Shown here: piece after piece, positions 1 to 8,253 of the stretch | Position numbering within the stretch: the stretch's first letter is position 1 | Layout of the letters: every line of letters begins with the position of its first letter | Assembly (NCBI GenBank): GCA_025057015.1 | Contig: JANWYG010000003.1 | Coordinates: 168,423-232,422 of the forward strand | Direction of reading: 5' to 3' | Length of the DNA: 64,000 nucleotides | Source: Blastocatellia bacterium | GTDB lineage: Bacteria > Acidobacteriota > Blastocatellia > Chloracidobacteriales > JADJPF01 | Translations under genes and position numbers: made by a program | The notes under the pieces: model-generated | Databases searched by the model: none | Seen by the model: the letters and a program-made list of their open reading frames with translations, nothing else | What the model was told of the DNA's origin: nothing

Positions 1-1
1 A

Positions 2-736
2 CGGAATTTGGATCGGAAATTAGAGCAGTTTTTTGAAATACTGGACAAGCTTTGCGAGGCATACTTTCTTTGGGATACATTTAGGCATGCTGAGGCTGCT
101 GAGAGGATGAAGTTGGCTACGAAAGAACTTACTAGCTATGTTGATTATGGTGGAAGGGAACAATATAGAGGGTTTTTACATTCGGTACAGGGCAATTTGG
201 ATTGGTTAGGCCGTATAAGGGAGAAAACTCAAGGTGGTCGGTGCCTGGATGAAGTTTTGGTGGTGGATCTGTTTGCAAATGCTTCGCGACGTGCTGAAGA
301 AGAAAAGTTTGATGACGCAGTGGCGAGGCTTTACAGAACCATAGAGATGTGTGCTCAAGTAGAAGCTGAAAAGCGTTATGGTATGCGTTCGAGTGAGATC
401 TTGCGTGGCCAGGTACCTGAAGAGCTCAGAGATGAGTATGTTAGAAAATATGAAGCAGAGGAGAACGGCAAGTTGAAGGTACCGCTTAAAGCGTTATTCC
501 GCTTGCTTGAAGCAAAGGGAAGTGAAGTAGGCAAGGTATTTATGGAGCGGCATGATAAGTTCAAAGAGATACTTCATGCTAGGAACAATTCGATACTTGC
601 GCATGGAGTTTCATCTGTTAAAAAGGAAGCTTATCATAAGTTTTATGATTTAGTGTGCGATTTTCTGCTGTCTGTAGGTTATGAGCAGCAGGACATGGCT
701 ATGCAGTTTGCTAAATTAGAGTTAAATCCACTCTAA
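2..736 (+). CDS. CRISPR-associated TIGR02710-like protein, C-terminal part (5' truncated by window edge)
   Basis: The reading frame is open to the first base of the window, so this is the C-terminal part of a longer gene and the TTG at position 8 need not be a start. It is an all-helical region of about 240 residues. The segment DLFANASRRAEEEKFDDAVA and the end motif RNNSILAHG resemble what I recall of the C-terminal region of the TIGR02710 (Cas02710) family. That family normally has an N-terminal CARF domain sensing cyclic oligoadenylate in type III CRISPR systems. RNNSILAH fits a HEPN-type R-x6-H ribonuclease motif, so RNase activity is possible but inferred. Its last 15 bases overlap the convergent gene at 722. 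A CRISPR array lies at the other end of the window. An unrelated HEPN-like helical protein is the alternative. Confidence 0.7.
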   Translation, partial: RNLDRKLEQFFEILDKLCEAYFLWDTFRHAEAAERMKLATKELTSYVDYGGREQYRGFLHSVQGNLDWLGRIREKTQGGRCLDEVLVVDLFANASRRAEEEKFDDAVARLYRTIEMCAQVEAEKRYGMRSSEILRGQVPEELRDEYVRKYEAEENGKLKVPLKALFRLLEAKGSEVGKVFMERHDKFKEILHARNNSILAHGVSSVKKEAYHKFYDLVCDFLLSVGYEQQDMAMQFAKLELNPL

Positions 737-1105
737 TCGTTTGAGTGCTCCATAGATGAGGTAGAGGCCCATGCCTAGGACGAATATTCCGAAGAGCAGT
801 CGCAGGTATGGGCCGCTTATCTTGTTTGCCAGATATGCGCCGAGGTAGCTACCGGCTACTACGGCGACTGCAATAAACATAGCAGCTTTCAGGTCTACGT
901 TGCCGTTGCGGTAGTATTCCAGTACAGCGGCTATACCTACTGGGGGTAGCAGCACGGCTAGACTGGTTCCTGTAGCTTTATGTTGAGAGAATCCTACGAA
1001 ATAGATAAGAGACGGAACTATTATAAGTCCGCCTCCTATGCCGAACAGGCCTGAAAGCAGGCCTGCGCTCAGACCGATGACTAGGAAAAGGGTTGCATCT
1101 TTCAT
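722..1105 (-). CDS. Half-size TauE/SafE (TSUP) family membrane transporter
   Basis: A 127-residue inner-membrane protein with about four transmembrane helices. It starts with the TSUP signature (GLLSGLFGIGGGLIIVPSL) and has the ATGTSLAV segment typical of TauE/SafE putative anion or sulfite exporters. Usual family members have about 250 residues and eight helices as two repeats, so this is a single-repeat form that would have to dimerise. It is complete rather than broken: the start overlaps the stop of the OPT transporter gene by 4 nt and the C terminus has a charged cytosolic tail. The substrate cannot be told from the sequence. Its 3' end overlaps the convergent CRISPR-associated gene. Confidence 0.85.
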   Translation of the reverse strand: MKDATLFLVIGLSAGLLSGLFGIGGGLIIVPSLIYFVGFSQHKATGTSLAVLLPPVGIAAVLEYYRNGNVDLKAAMFIAVAVVAGSYLGAYLANKISGPYLRLLFGIFVLGMGLYLIYGALKRLEWI

Positions 1106-3030
1106 TTTGCTTCTGAGTTTTCCTTGGAAGAGTGATACAAAGCAAACAGCACTATTGCTATGATGGCAAGTGCGCCTATTATGCCGGCGGTACCGGTAAG
1201 CAGGGTGGTTACGTCTTTGGATACTTTACCGAATGCTACAGCGGCAGCGATGCATATACCAGCTATGCCTTCGCCTGCGATGAGGCCTGAGGCGCAGAGT
1301 ATGCCTGCACCGGATTCGCTTTTTGCTGCATCTTTGCCATCGACAAATTTTCGTACCAAGCCACCCAGGAAGATAGGCGTCATAGAGGCGAGCGGTAGAT
1401 ATAGGCCGATAGCGAAGGCAAGGCCTGGCAAGCCGGCTAGTACGGCAGCTATAGCAAAAGCTACGCCTACGCCTACAAGGCTCCACGGCAATGAGCCAGA
1501 AAGTACACCTTCTATTACGGTTTTCATCAGCGTTGCCTGTGGTGCGGGCAGTTGTTGAGAGCCGAATTGATAAGCTGCGCCTAGGGCAAGTACAGTGCCT
1601 GCTACTGCCCAACAAGCTACGGAGGCACTTAGCAGTTGACCTGCTTGTTGTCTGTATGGAGTGGCTTTTACTAAGTAGCCGGTTTTCAGGTCTTGTGATA
1701 TATCGCCTGATTTAGATGCTGCTATACAGACGACCGTACCTACGGTAAGTACTGCGAACTTTGCGTTGTCATCTACCCAGCCCAAAGCGACGAAGATTGC
1801 GCTTGTAGCAAGTAGTGTAACTAGCGTCATTCCTGAGACTGGATTACTGGATACGCCGATTAGACCAACTATGCGCGAAGAGACGGCGACGAAGAGTATG
1901 CCGAAGATAGCGACGCCGAGTGCAGCTAAGATTCGTTGCGTAGTGCTTAGATTACCTGCCAGCAGACCTGGTATAGTGGCAAGTGTCAGTACTACTAAGG
2001 CTGCTCCGGCTAGGACTACTTGAGCTGGCAGATCTCGGTCTAATCGCTCAGTTTCTGTCATGCCGGTAGAACTTTTCTTTTTAAGACCTGCTAGGATTGC
2101 GGTAAGCGAGGCATACATCGTAGGGATAGAGCCGAGTACGGTAAGCGTACCGGCGGCAGCGACTGCGCCAGCGCCTATGTAGCGGACGTAGGATGCCCAG
2201 ATTTGGTTAGCACTCATAGCCGAGATAGTGAGTTTATCTTTAAGGATTTCGGGAAACAGCGGTGCTACGGTGCTTTGGCCTACGATTGCGATAAGTGGAA
2301 TCAAGACTATGGCTGCTATGAGGCTACCTGAGACCATTATTCCTGAAGCGCGATAGCCTACTATGTAGCCTACGGCTATTAGTGCAGGGGCTACTTCGAG
2401 CGAGAGGATAGCCTTAGGTAGTCCGGGCAGAGTGTAGGTAAGTTGGTCGGGGACTAGGTGAATGAGTCCGAGTGTGAGCTTGATGAAGATGCCTATGGCT
2501 AGACCGATAAATATCCACTGCGAAGCACCGATTCCGCGTTCGGAAGCTTTGAGAACCTCGGCACAGGCACGACCTTCTGGGTACGGCAATTCTCGGTCAG
2601 CTTCGACTATGAGCAGCCTTCTTAGCGGTATCATCGCACATACACCTAGTATGCCGCCAAGCAGTGCTAGTATAGCTACCTGTAAGTAGCCTGGCTTGCT
2701 GCCCCAAAGAAACAGTGCTGGGATGGTGAAGATCGTTCCGGTAGCCAAGGATGAGCTTGCGCTACCTATCGTTTGAGCTAGGTTGGCCTCTAGTATTGTT
2801 CCTTTACCCCAGAAAGCTGAGCCAGCTCGGAAGACGGCTATTGATAAAACTGCTATCGGTATCGAGGTTGATACTGTAAGGCCTACGCGCAGGCCTAGGT
2901 AAGCATTTGCAGCGCCGAAGATTACTCCGAAGATAAGTCCAGTTGCCACAGCCTTTGTGCTTACTTCTAGAATTTCTGCGACTACCTCTGTGGGCTGATT
3001 CTGTAACTTCTTCTTGCTAGCAACAGACAT
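1102..3030 (-). CDS. OPT family oligopeptide transporter
   Basis: A 642-residue polytopic membrane protein of the OPT (oligopeptide/YSL) superfamily, bacterial TIGR00733 type. An N-terminal hydrophobic block around GVIFGAANAYLGLRVGLTVS, the YPEGRACAEVL segment and repeated glycine-rich helices are characteristic. It probably imports small peptides or metal-chelate-like compounds by proton symport. The start ATG has AAAGGA on the coding strand about 8 nt upstream. It is the first gene of a two-gene unit with the TSUP protein and is divergent from uvrB, with 76 bp between the starts that must hold both promoters. Confidence 0.92.
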   Translation of the reverse strand: MSVASKKKLQNQPTEVVAEILEVSTKAVATGLIFGVIFGAANAYLGLRVGLTVSTSIPIAVLSIAVFRAGSAFWGKGTILEANLAQTIGSASSSLATGTIFTIPALFLWGSKPGYLQVAILALLGGILGVCAMIPLRRLLIVEADRELPYPEGRACAEVLKASERGIGASQWIFIGLAIGIFIKLTLGLIHLVPDQLTYTLPGLPKAILSLEVAPALIAVGYIVGYRASGIMVSGSLIAAIVLIPLIAIVGQSTVAPLFPEILKDKLTISAMSANQIWASYVRYIGAGAVAAAGTLTVLGSIPTMYASLTAILAGLKKKSSTGMTETERLDRDLPAQVVLAGAALVVLTLATIPGLLAGNLSTTQRILAALGVAIFGILFVAVSSRIVGLIGVSSNPVSGMTLVTLLATSAIFVALGWVDDNAKFAVLTVGTVVCIAASKSGDISQDLKTGYLVKATPYRQQAGQLLSASVACWAVAGTVLALGAAYQFGSQQLPAPQATLMKTVIEGVLSGSLPWSLVGVGVAFAIAAVLAGLPGLAFAIGLYLPLASMTPIFLGGLVRKFVDGKDAAKSESGAGILCASGLIAGEGIAGICIAAAVAFGKVSKDVTTLLTGTAGIIGALAIIAIVLFALYHSSKENSEAK

Positions 3031-3106
3031 CGACTATTATCCTTTCAGACGGTGTGAAGATGCCTATTCAAACATAAACTGATGGAAGAGAAAAGACGAA
3101 AAAGAG

Positions 3107-5128
3107 GTGCCATTGAAATCGGGAATCGAGAAGGTTAATGGTAAATTTCGTTTAGTAGCTGACTATGTGCCGCAAGGTGATCAACCGCACGCAATAGATG
3201 CGTTGGTAGCTGGGCTTAGAGAGGGGCGGCAGTTTCAGACACTTCTTGGCATAACTGGTTCTGGAAAGACTTTTACTATGGCATCGGTTATAGAGCGTAT
3301 TCAAAGACCGGTGTTGGTAATGGTGCATAACAAGACGCTAGCGGCACAGCTCTATCAGGAATTCCGCAGATTTTTTCCTGACAATGCCGTTGAGTATTTT
3401 GTAAGTTACTATGATTATTATCAACCTGAAGCGTACATACCTGCCACAGACACTTATATAGAGAAGGAAGCTACGATCAACGAAGAGATCGATCGGTTAA
3501 GGCTTTCCGCTACTCGATCGCTTTTTGAGCGTCGCGACTGCATCATCGTTGCGTCTGTTTCCTGCATTTATGGTATAGGGTCGCCAGAGTCTTACTATGG
3601 TATGTTACTGACTTTAGAGGTAGGGCAGCGGATAAGGCGTCCCGAGCTGCTTAGAAAGCTGGTCGAGTTACAGTATGAGCGCTGTGACGATGAATTTACT
3701 CGTGGTAAGTTTCGAGTAAGAGGTGACATAGTAGAGCTATTTCCGAGCTATCAGGATCAAGCTATTAGGATAGAGTTCTGGGGCGATGAAATAGATGGGA
3801 TATATGGCGTAGAGCCGCTGCTTGCTGAGGTGTTGTCGCGTCATGAGAGTGTTGTTATCTTTCCGCGCTCTCACTATGTGATGTCTAAGGATGTGATCAG
3901 GCGTGCTGTTAAGAGCATAGGCCAGGAGCTGGAGTTATGGGAGCGTGAGCTTGTTGCCCAGGGCAAGACTTTGGAGGCTACTAGGTTACGTCAGCGTACT
4001 ATCTATGACTTAGAGATGATCAAGCAGATAGGCTTTTGTCGTGGGATAGAGAACTATTCTCGGCATCTTACTGGACGTGCTCCTGGTGAACCACCGCCTA
4101 CTTTGTTTGATTATTTACCTGCTGACGCTTTGGTTATTGTAGATGAAAGTCACCAGACGTTACCGCAGTTGCGGGGGATGTATAATGGTGACCGTTCGCG
4201 CAAGCAGACTCTAGTAGAGCATGGTTTTAGGTTACCTTCTGCATTAGACAACCGTCCGCTTAAATTCGAGGAGTGGGAAAGTAGGGTTGGCCAAGTGATT
4301 TTTGTTTCGGCGACACCTGGTCAATATGAATTATCTGTTTGTGGTGGTGAAGTTGTAGAGCAGTTAGTACGGCCTACGGGGCTACTAGATCCGGAAGTAG
4401 AGGTGAGGCCTGTAAGGGGTCAGGTAGATGATTTGCTCGAGGAGATACGCTTGCGCGTCGAACGAGGTGAGCGAGTTTTAGTAACTACGTTGACCAAAAA
4501 GATGGCCGAGGATCTGTGTGAGTACTACTCTGAGCTAGGTTTGCGCGTGAGGTATCTACATTCGGAGATAGACACACTTGAAAGGGTTAAGATCTTGCGT
4601 GACTTAAGGCGCGGCGAGTTTGACGTGCTTATAGGAGTGAACTTGCTAAGAGAGGGTTTAGATCTGCCGGAAGTATCGCTGGTAGCAATTTTTGACGCTG
4701 ACAAAGAGGGTTTTTTGCGCAGTGCTTCGTCTTTGATTCAGACCATAGGTCGAGCAGCACGCAATGCTTCTGGGAAGGCTATTCTGTATGCTGACAAGGT
4801 GACTGAAGCCATGCGCTTGGCTATAGAGGAGACCCGCAGGAGGCGGCGTGTACAGCAGGAGTACAATTCTCGTCATGGGATTACACCGCAGACTATAGTC
4901 AAGCCTGTCGATAGTACCCTCGTTACTATCTATGAAGCAGATTACTTCAAGGTACCTATTGAGCTAGACTCTTATGAAGAATATAGCGGCGACAAGCTTG
5001 AGCGAACTGTAGCGCAGCTCGAGGCCGAGATGCGCGAACAAGCTCGGAAATTGAATTTTGAGCAAGCTGCACAGCTACGTGATAAAGTAAAGTACCTCAG
5101 GCAAAGACAGCTTGGACTGAAGCCATAA
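3107..5128 (+). CDS. uvrB: Excinuclease ABC subunit B
   Basis: UvrB is the damage-verifying ATPase of nucleotide excision repair; it is loaded by UvrA and recruits UvrC. All expected parts are visible: Walker A GITGSGKT at about residues 48-55, the DNA-wedging beta-hairpin around [20 protein letters not shown], the [20 protein letters not shown] segment, helicase motif VI ([19 protein letters not shown]) and a C-terminal UVR domain that binds UvrC. Length (673 aa) is normal. The annotated start is GTG at 3107, but AAAGAGGTG at 3101-3109 sits 3-5 nt before an in-frame TTG at 3113, so initiation two codons later is equally likely. Confidence 0.98.
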   Translation: MPLKSGIEKVNGKFRLVADYVPQGDQPHAIDALVAGLREGRQFQTLLGITGSGKTFTMASVIERIQRPVLVMVHNKTLAAQLYQEFRRFFPDNAVEYFVSYYDYYQPEAYIPATDTYIEKEATINEEIDRLRLSATRSLFERRDCIIVASVSCIYGIGSPESYYGMLLTLEVGQRIRRPELLRKLVELQYERCDDEFTRGKFRVRGDIVELFPSYQDQAIRIEFWGDEIDGIYGVEPLLAEVLSRHESVVIFPRSHYVMSKDVIRRAVKSIGQELELWERELVAQGKTLEATRLRQRTIYDLEMIKQIGFCRGIENYSRHLTGRAPGEPPPTLFDYLPADALVIVDESHQTLPQLRGMYNGDRSRKQTLVEHGFRLPSALDNRPLKFEEWESRVGQVIFVSATPGQYELSVCGGEVVEQLVRPTGLLDPEVEVRPVRGQVDDLLEEIRLRVERGERVLVTTLTKKMAEDLCEYYSELGLRVRYLHSEIDTLERVKILRDLRRGEFDVLIGVNLLREGLDLPEVSLVAIFDADKEGFLRSASSLIQTIGRAARNASGKAILYADKVTEAMRLAIEETRRRRRVQQEYNSRHGITPQTIVKPVDSTLVTIYEADYFKVPIELDSYEEYSGDKLERTVAQLEAEMREQARKLNFEQAAQLRDKVKYLRQRQLGLKP

Positions 5129-5250
5129 GCACAAGTTTTTCAATAACGTAGCTCAGACTTGCTTTCAACTATTCTTTGTAATATCATTGCTCATCCTCAG
5201 CATACGCTCCTCGGGGCAATGCTTAAACACCGAAAAGGAGGTCTCACATT

Positions 5251-5484
5251 ATGAGCGTATCCACAGCCGATCTGAAGGCAGAGCTTATGAAGATAAATCC
5301 TGAATTTCGCGAACTGGCTAAAGAACATCGTCGGTATGAAGAGCGACTAGCACAACTTGCAGCGCTACATTATCCTAGCCAGGATGAACAGACCGAAGAG
5401 ACCATCCTTAAGAAAAAGAAACTGATGGTCAAAGACAAGATGGAGGCAATCATACGTAACTACAAACGTACTAGGAATGCTTAA
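5251..5484 (+). CDS. DUF465 family small coiled-coil protein
   Basis: A 77-residue, highly charged helical protein. The pattern of HRRYEERLAQL followed by EETILKKKKLMVKDKMEAI matches the YdcH-like DUF465 family, whose function is unknown. A near-perfect Shine-Dalgarno AAGGAGGT lies 7 nt before the ATG, suggesting strong translation. The 122-bp upstream gap separates it from uvrB, so it probably has its own promoter; none is clear-cut. A GC-rich hairpin (5494-5515) follows before the phospholipid genes. Confidence 0.88.
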   Translation: MSVSTADLKAELMKINPEFRELAKEHRRYEERLAQLAALHYPSQDEQTEETILKKKKLMVKDKMEAIIRNYKRTRNA

Positions 5485-5493
5485 GTTTTTAAG

Positions 5494-5515
5494 GCGGGAG
5501 AGCGTGACCTCCCGC
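5494..5515. other. GC-rich stem-loop between the DUF465 gene and psd
   Basis: GCGGGAG at 5494-5500 pairs with CTCCCGC at 5509-5515 across an 8-nt loop. There is no T-run on either side, so it is not a classic intrinsic terminator. It lies 16 nt before the psd start and could act as a processing or attenuation structure. Confidence 0.45.
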
Positions 5516-5531
5516 TGTGCGTAGCGGTTCT

Positions 5532-6158
5532 ATGGCACGTGAAGCCTATCCTTACCTTGGAGTCCTCCTTTCGCTGGCTGTATTTCTGTCTTTTGTAGGT
5601 ATATATTTTCCTGTGGGATTTTATTTAGCTGCTGTAGCAGTAGCGGTTGCTGCCTTTGTTGCGTATTTTTTTCGTGATCCAGAAAGGATTGTCCCGAAAG
5701 AGGAAGGTATATGTGTTGCTCCTGCTGATGGGACGGTTACTAGGTGTGAGCCTCTAGATGGGAGTGAAGGAGCGTATCTTATCAGCATATTTTTGTCTCC
5801 ACTTGATGTGCATATCAACCGTGCTCCTATAGCTGGTAGGATAACTCGCGTGGATTATGTTAAGGGGCGCTTTGTGCCAGCAACGAGGCAGGACTCTTCT
5901 TTGATAAACGAGCAAAACATAGTGACTATAGAAGATGGTGCGTGCCGGGTAATAGTTAAGCAAGTAGCGGGGATAGTGGCTAGAAGGTGTGTGTTGTGGA
6001 AGCGTGAAGGTGAGTATGTGTCAATTGGTGAGCGGCTGGGATTGATAAAATTTAGCTCTAGGACCGACTTAGTGTTGCCATCAGATTTCAAGGTATCTGT
6101 TAAGACAGGCGATCGAGTAAGAGGTGGCGTTACTATAATCGCAAGGAAAACAAGATGA
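5532..6158 (+). CDS. psd: Phosphatidylserine decarboxylase proenzyme, short (PSD-A) type
   Basis: Converts phosphatidylserine to phosphatidylethanolamine at the inner membrane. It has an N-terminal pair of membrane helices, the FFRDPER segment, PADGTV, and LDVHINRAPI..G, all typical of the roughly 210-residue PSD-A family. The family cleaves itself at a Gly-Ser bond to make the pyruvoyl cofactor from Ser. Here the usual FGSR motif reads FSSR (bases 6051-6062), so the Gly is replaced by Ser while the cleavage Ser is kept. A GTG five codons upstream (5517) is an alternative start, but it abuts the hairpin; neither start has a good ribosome site. The stop overlaps pssA by 4 nt. Confidence 0.9.
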   Translation: MAREAYPYLGVLLSLAVFLSFVGIYFPVGFYLAAVAVAVAAFVAYFFRDPERIVPKEEGICVAPADGTVTRCEPLDGSEGAYLISIFLSPLDVHINRAPIAGRITRVDYVKGRFVPATRQDSSLINEQNIVTIEDGACRVIVKQVAGIVARRCVLWKREGEYVSIGERLGLIKFSSRTDLVLPSDFKVSVKTGDRVRGGVTIIARKTR

Positions 6159-7048
6159 ATAGTTTTGGTTACAGGGTTTTGAACAGGCGCAAGCCAGATT
6201 TACGTAAGGGTGTTTATGTAGTACCTAGCTTATTTACTACGGCAAATATTTTCTGTGGGTTCTATTCAGTTATAGAGTCTTTCAAGGGTTTTCAGAGCTT
6301 GGGTTTAAATGATGTATTGGCAGCGACAGCTCATTTTGACGTGTCAGCACAATGCATTGGCTGGGCTGTGCTTTTTGATTTGCTTGATGGGCGTATAGCT
6401 CGCATGACGAAAGCAACTACAGAGTTTGGTGTAGAACTTGATTCGATAGCTGATGTGCTCAGTTTTGGCATAGCACCTGCGGCTTTGGCATTTGCTTGGG
6501 GAGCAAATCCGGCACCACAGATGCAGAAGCTTGCTTGGGCTGTCTCTTTTATGTTTCTTGTCTGCGGTGCGTTGCGACTAGCTCGCTTCAATGTCTTATC
6601 TCGTAAGCCGCAGGAACCTGCACTCAAGCGCTACTTCGTAGGTATGCCGATACCGGCCGGCGCAAGCGTAATTGCTGCTATCGTCCACTTTACGCCTGTG
6701 CCTTTGTCTAAGCGTGAAGTCTCGTTGAGGATTTTTGGATATCATTTTGACAGCATGCTCTATAGTTTTGCTTTGCTTATACTTTTAGCCGTACTTGCCT
6801 TGCTTATGATTAGCACGATTCGCTACAACAACTTTAAGGGTAGTGGTGAGCCTCAGCGCCGTAGTCATACTAAGACGGTACTGTTGATAGCGATCCTAAT
6901 GTTTGCGATATATTCTTGGTCACAAGTGACTTTGTTACTAATGGCAGTGGCGTATGCTTCTATGGGGCCGCTTGCGCGTCTTATTGGAATGTTCAGACCC
7001 GGGCGGCCACTTACGCATGAAGTGACGGAAGTGGAGTTAAACAGGTAG
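6155..7048 (+). CDS. pssA: CDP-diacylglycerol-serine O-phosphatidyltransferase
   Basis: Makes phosphatidylserine from CDP-diacylglycerol and serine, the step before Psd. The CDP-alcohol phosphatidyltransferase motif D-G-x2-A-R-x8-G-x3-D-x3-D is complete, running from D78 to D100 (DGRIAR ... FGVELDSIAD). About seven transmembrane helices follow the family pattern. ATGA overlap with psd shows translational coupling; the two enzymes form the standard phosphatidylethanolamine route. The 3' end overlaps the next start by 1 nt. Confidence 0.95.
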   Translation: MNSFGYRVLNRRKPDLRKGVYVVPSLFTTANIFCGFYSVIESFKGFQSLGLNDVLAATAHFDVSAQCIGWAVLFDLLDGRIARMTKATTEFGVELDSIADVLSFGIAPAALAFAWGANPAPQMQKLAWAVSFMFLVCGALRLARFNVLSRKPQEPALKRYFVGMPIPAGASVIAAIVHFTPVPLSKREVSLRIFGYHFDSMLYSFALLILLAVLALLMISTIRYNNFKGSGEPQRRSHTKTVLLIAILMFAIYSWSQVTLLLMAVAYASMGPLARLIGMFRPGRPLTHEVTEVELNR

Positions 7049-8226
7049 TGTCTTTATATGCTTCTCGACTTAAGCCAAACGCTATAAGAGCGTTAGCCCA
7101 CTTGATAAATAGGCCCTCAGTGATAAGTTTTGCTGGTGGAGTACCTAGCTCACAGACTTTTCCTGCGGATGAAATTGCTGAAATAGCAGCTCGGCTCATA
7201 CGTGAGCGTGGCAGCGAAGTGCTTCAGTACGGAGTAACACGTGGTAGAGCTGAATTAATAAGGCGCGTCTGCGATTACATGCGCGCTAGAAGTATAGAGG
7301 CTGTGCCTGAGCAAGTAATACTGACTGCTGGTTCTCAGCAGGCCTTAGATCTTTTGTGTCGGGTATTGCTAGATCCTGGCGACGTAGTGATAGTTGAAGC
7401 TCCAAGTTATATAGGTGCTCTATGTGCTATACGTAATAGTGGAGCGCGGATTGTTGCGGTAGATCTAGATGATGATGGTATCAAGATAGATGAATTGGAG
7501 TTGGTGTTGCGACAGAGTGGTCGCAGCGTGAAGTTCATCTATACTGTAACTAACTTTCAAAATCCTTCTGGAGTGACTCTTTCTTCTGAGCGGCGCCAGC
7601 AACTAATGGATTTAGCTAATCGGTATGACGTTATGGTAGTCGAGGATGACCCTTACGGTGAGCTTTACTTCGAGCATTCTCCGCCGAGGCCTATCAAGAG
7701 TCTGGATGAAGAGCAGAAGGTGGTGTATCTAGGGAGCTTTTCGAAGATGTTAGCGCCAGGTTTGCGTACGGGATGGGCAGTAGGCCCTACTGGGCTAATC
7801 AGATTGATGGAGTTAGCAAAAGAGGCTGCAGATCTTTGTTCTGGAGGGCTGGATCAGGCATTAGTAGAGGAATGTCTTTCCTGCGGGTTGCTTGAGCGAC
7901 GGTTGCCTGTGCTGCGCGATTTCTACAAGCTGCGTTGTCAAACCATGCTCGAGGCCTTATCTGAATATGCCCCGCAGGGTGTCCGTTGGACTTATCCCAG
8001 AGGTGGATTTTTCGTTTGGGTCTGGCTAGATAATATGGATGCCACCTCTTTGCTGGAAGTGGCAGTAGAACAAGGTGTGGCATTTGTTCCGGGTCAGCCG
8101 TTCTTTGCAGACGAGCAGGTTGGCGGTAATACCCTAAGGCTGGCGTTTTCTAAGGAAACCCCGCAGCGCGTAAGCGAGGGTATCAGCAAGTTGATGATGC
8201 TTATTCGTCAAGCCCAGTGCAGTTAG
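7048..8226 (+). CDS. PLP-dependent aminotransferase, class I/II (MocR-like catalytic fold; 2-aminoadipate/aromatic type)
   Basis: A 392-residue fold-type I aminotransferase. The Schiff-base lysine is K233 in LGSFSKMLAPGLRTGW. The PLP-contacting VEDDPYGELYF and TVTNFQNPSG segments are typical of the LysN / 2-aminoadipate transaminase group. There is no GntR-like HTH in front, so it is an enzyme and not a MocR regulator. The substrate is uncertain: 2-aminoadipate, aromatic or branched-chain amino acids are possible. The GTG start overlaps the pssA stop by one base, placing it in the phospholipid operon without an evident metabolic link. Confidence 0.9.
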   Translation: MSLYASRLKPNAIRALAHLINRPSVISFAGGVPSSQTFPADEIAEIAARLIRERGSEVLQYGVTRGRAELIRRVCDYMRARSIEAVPEQVILTAGSQQALDLLCRVLLDPGDVVIVEAPSYIGALCAIRNSGARIVAVDLDDDGIKIDELELVLRQSGRSVKFIYTVTNFQNPSGVTLSSERRQQLMDLANRYDVMVVEDDPYGELYFEHSPPRPIKSLDEEQKVVYLGSFSKMLAPGLRTGWAVGPTGLIRLMELAKEAADLCSGGLDQALVEECLSCGLLERRLPVLRDFYKLRCQTMLEALSEYAPQGVRWTYPRGGFFVWVWLDNMDATSLLEVAVEQGVAFVPGQPFFADEQVGGNTLRLAFSKETPQRVSEGISKLMMLIRQAQCS

Positions 8227-8253
8227 GAGTGATTCCGTCCCGAGATTTGGTAT

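Noticed and set aside
1160..2689. Several open frames antisense to the OPT transporter gene
   Set aside because: Their translations are low-complexity mirror frames of a clear membrane protein and have no ribosome sites or homology.
5494..5515. Intrinsic terminator between the DUF465 gene and psd
   Set aside because: The hairpin has no T-tract on either strand; kept only as a stem-loop.
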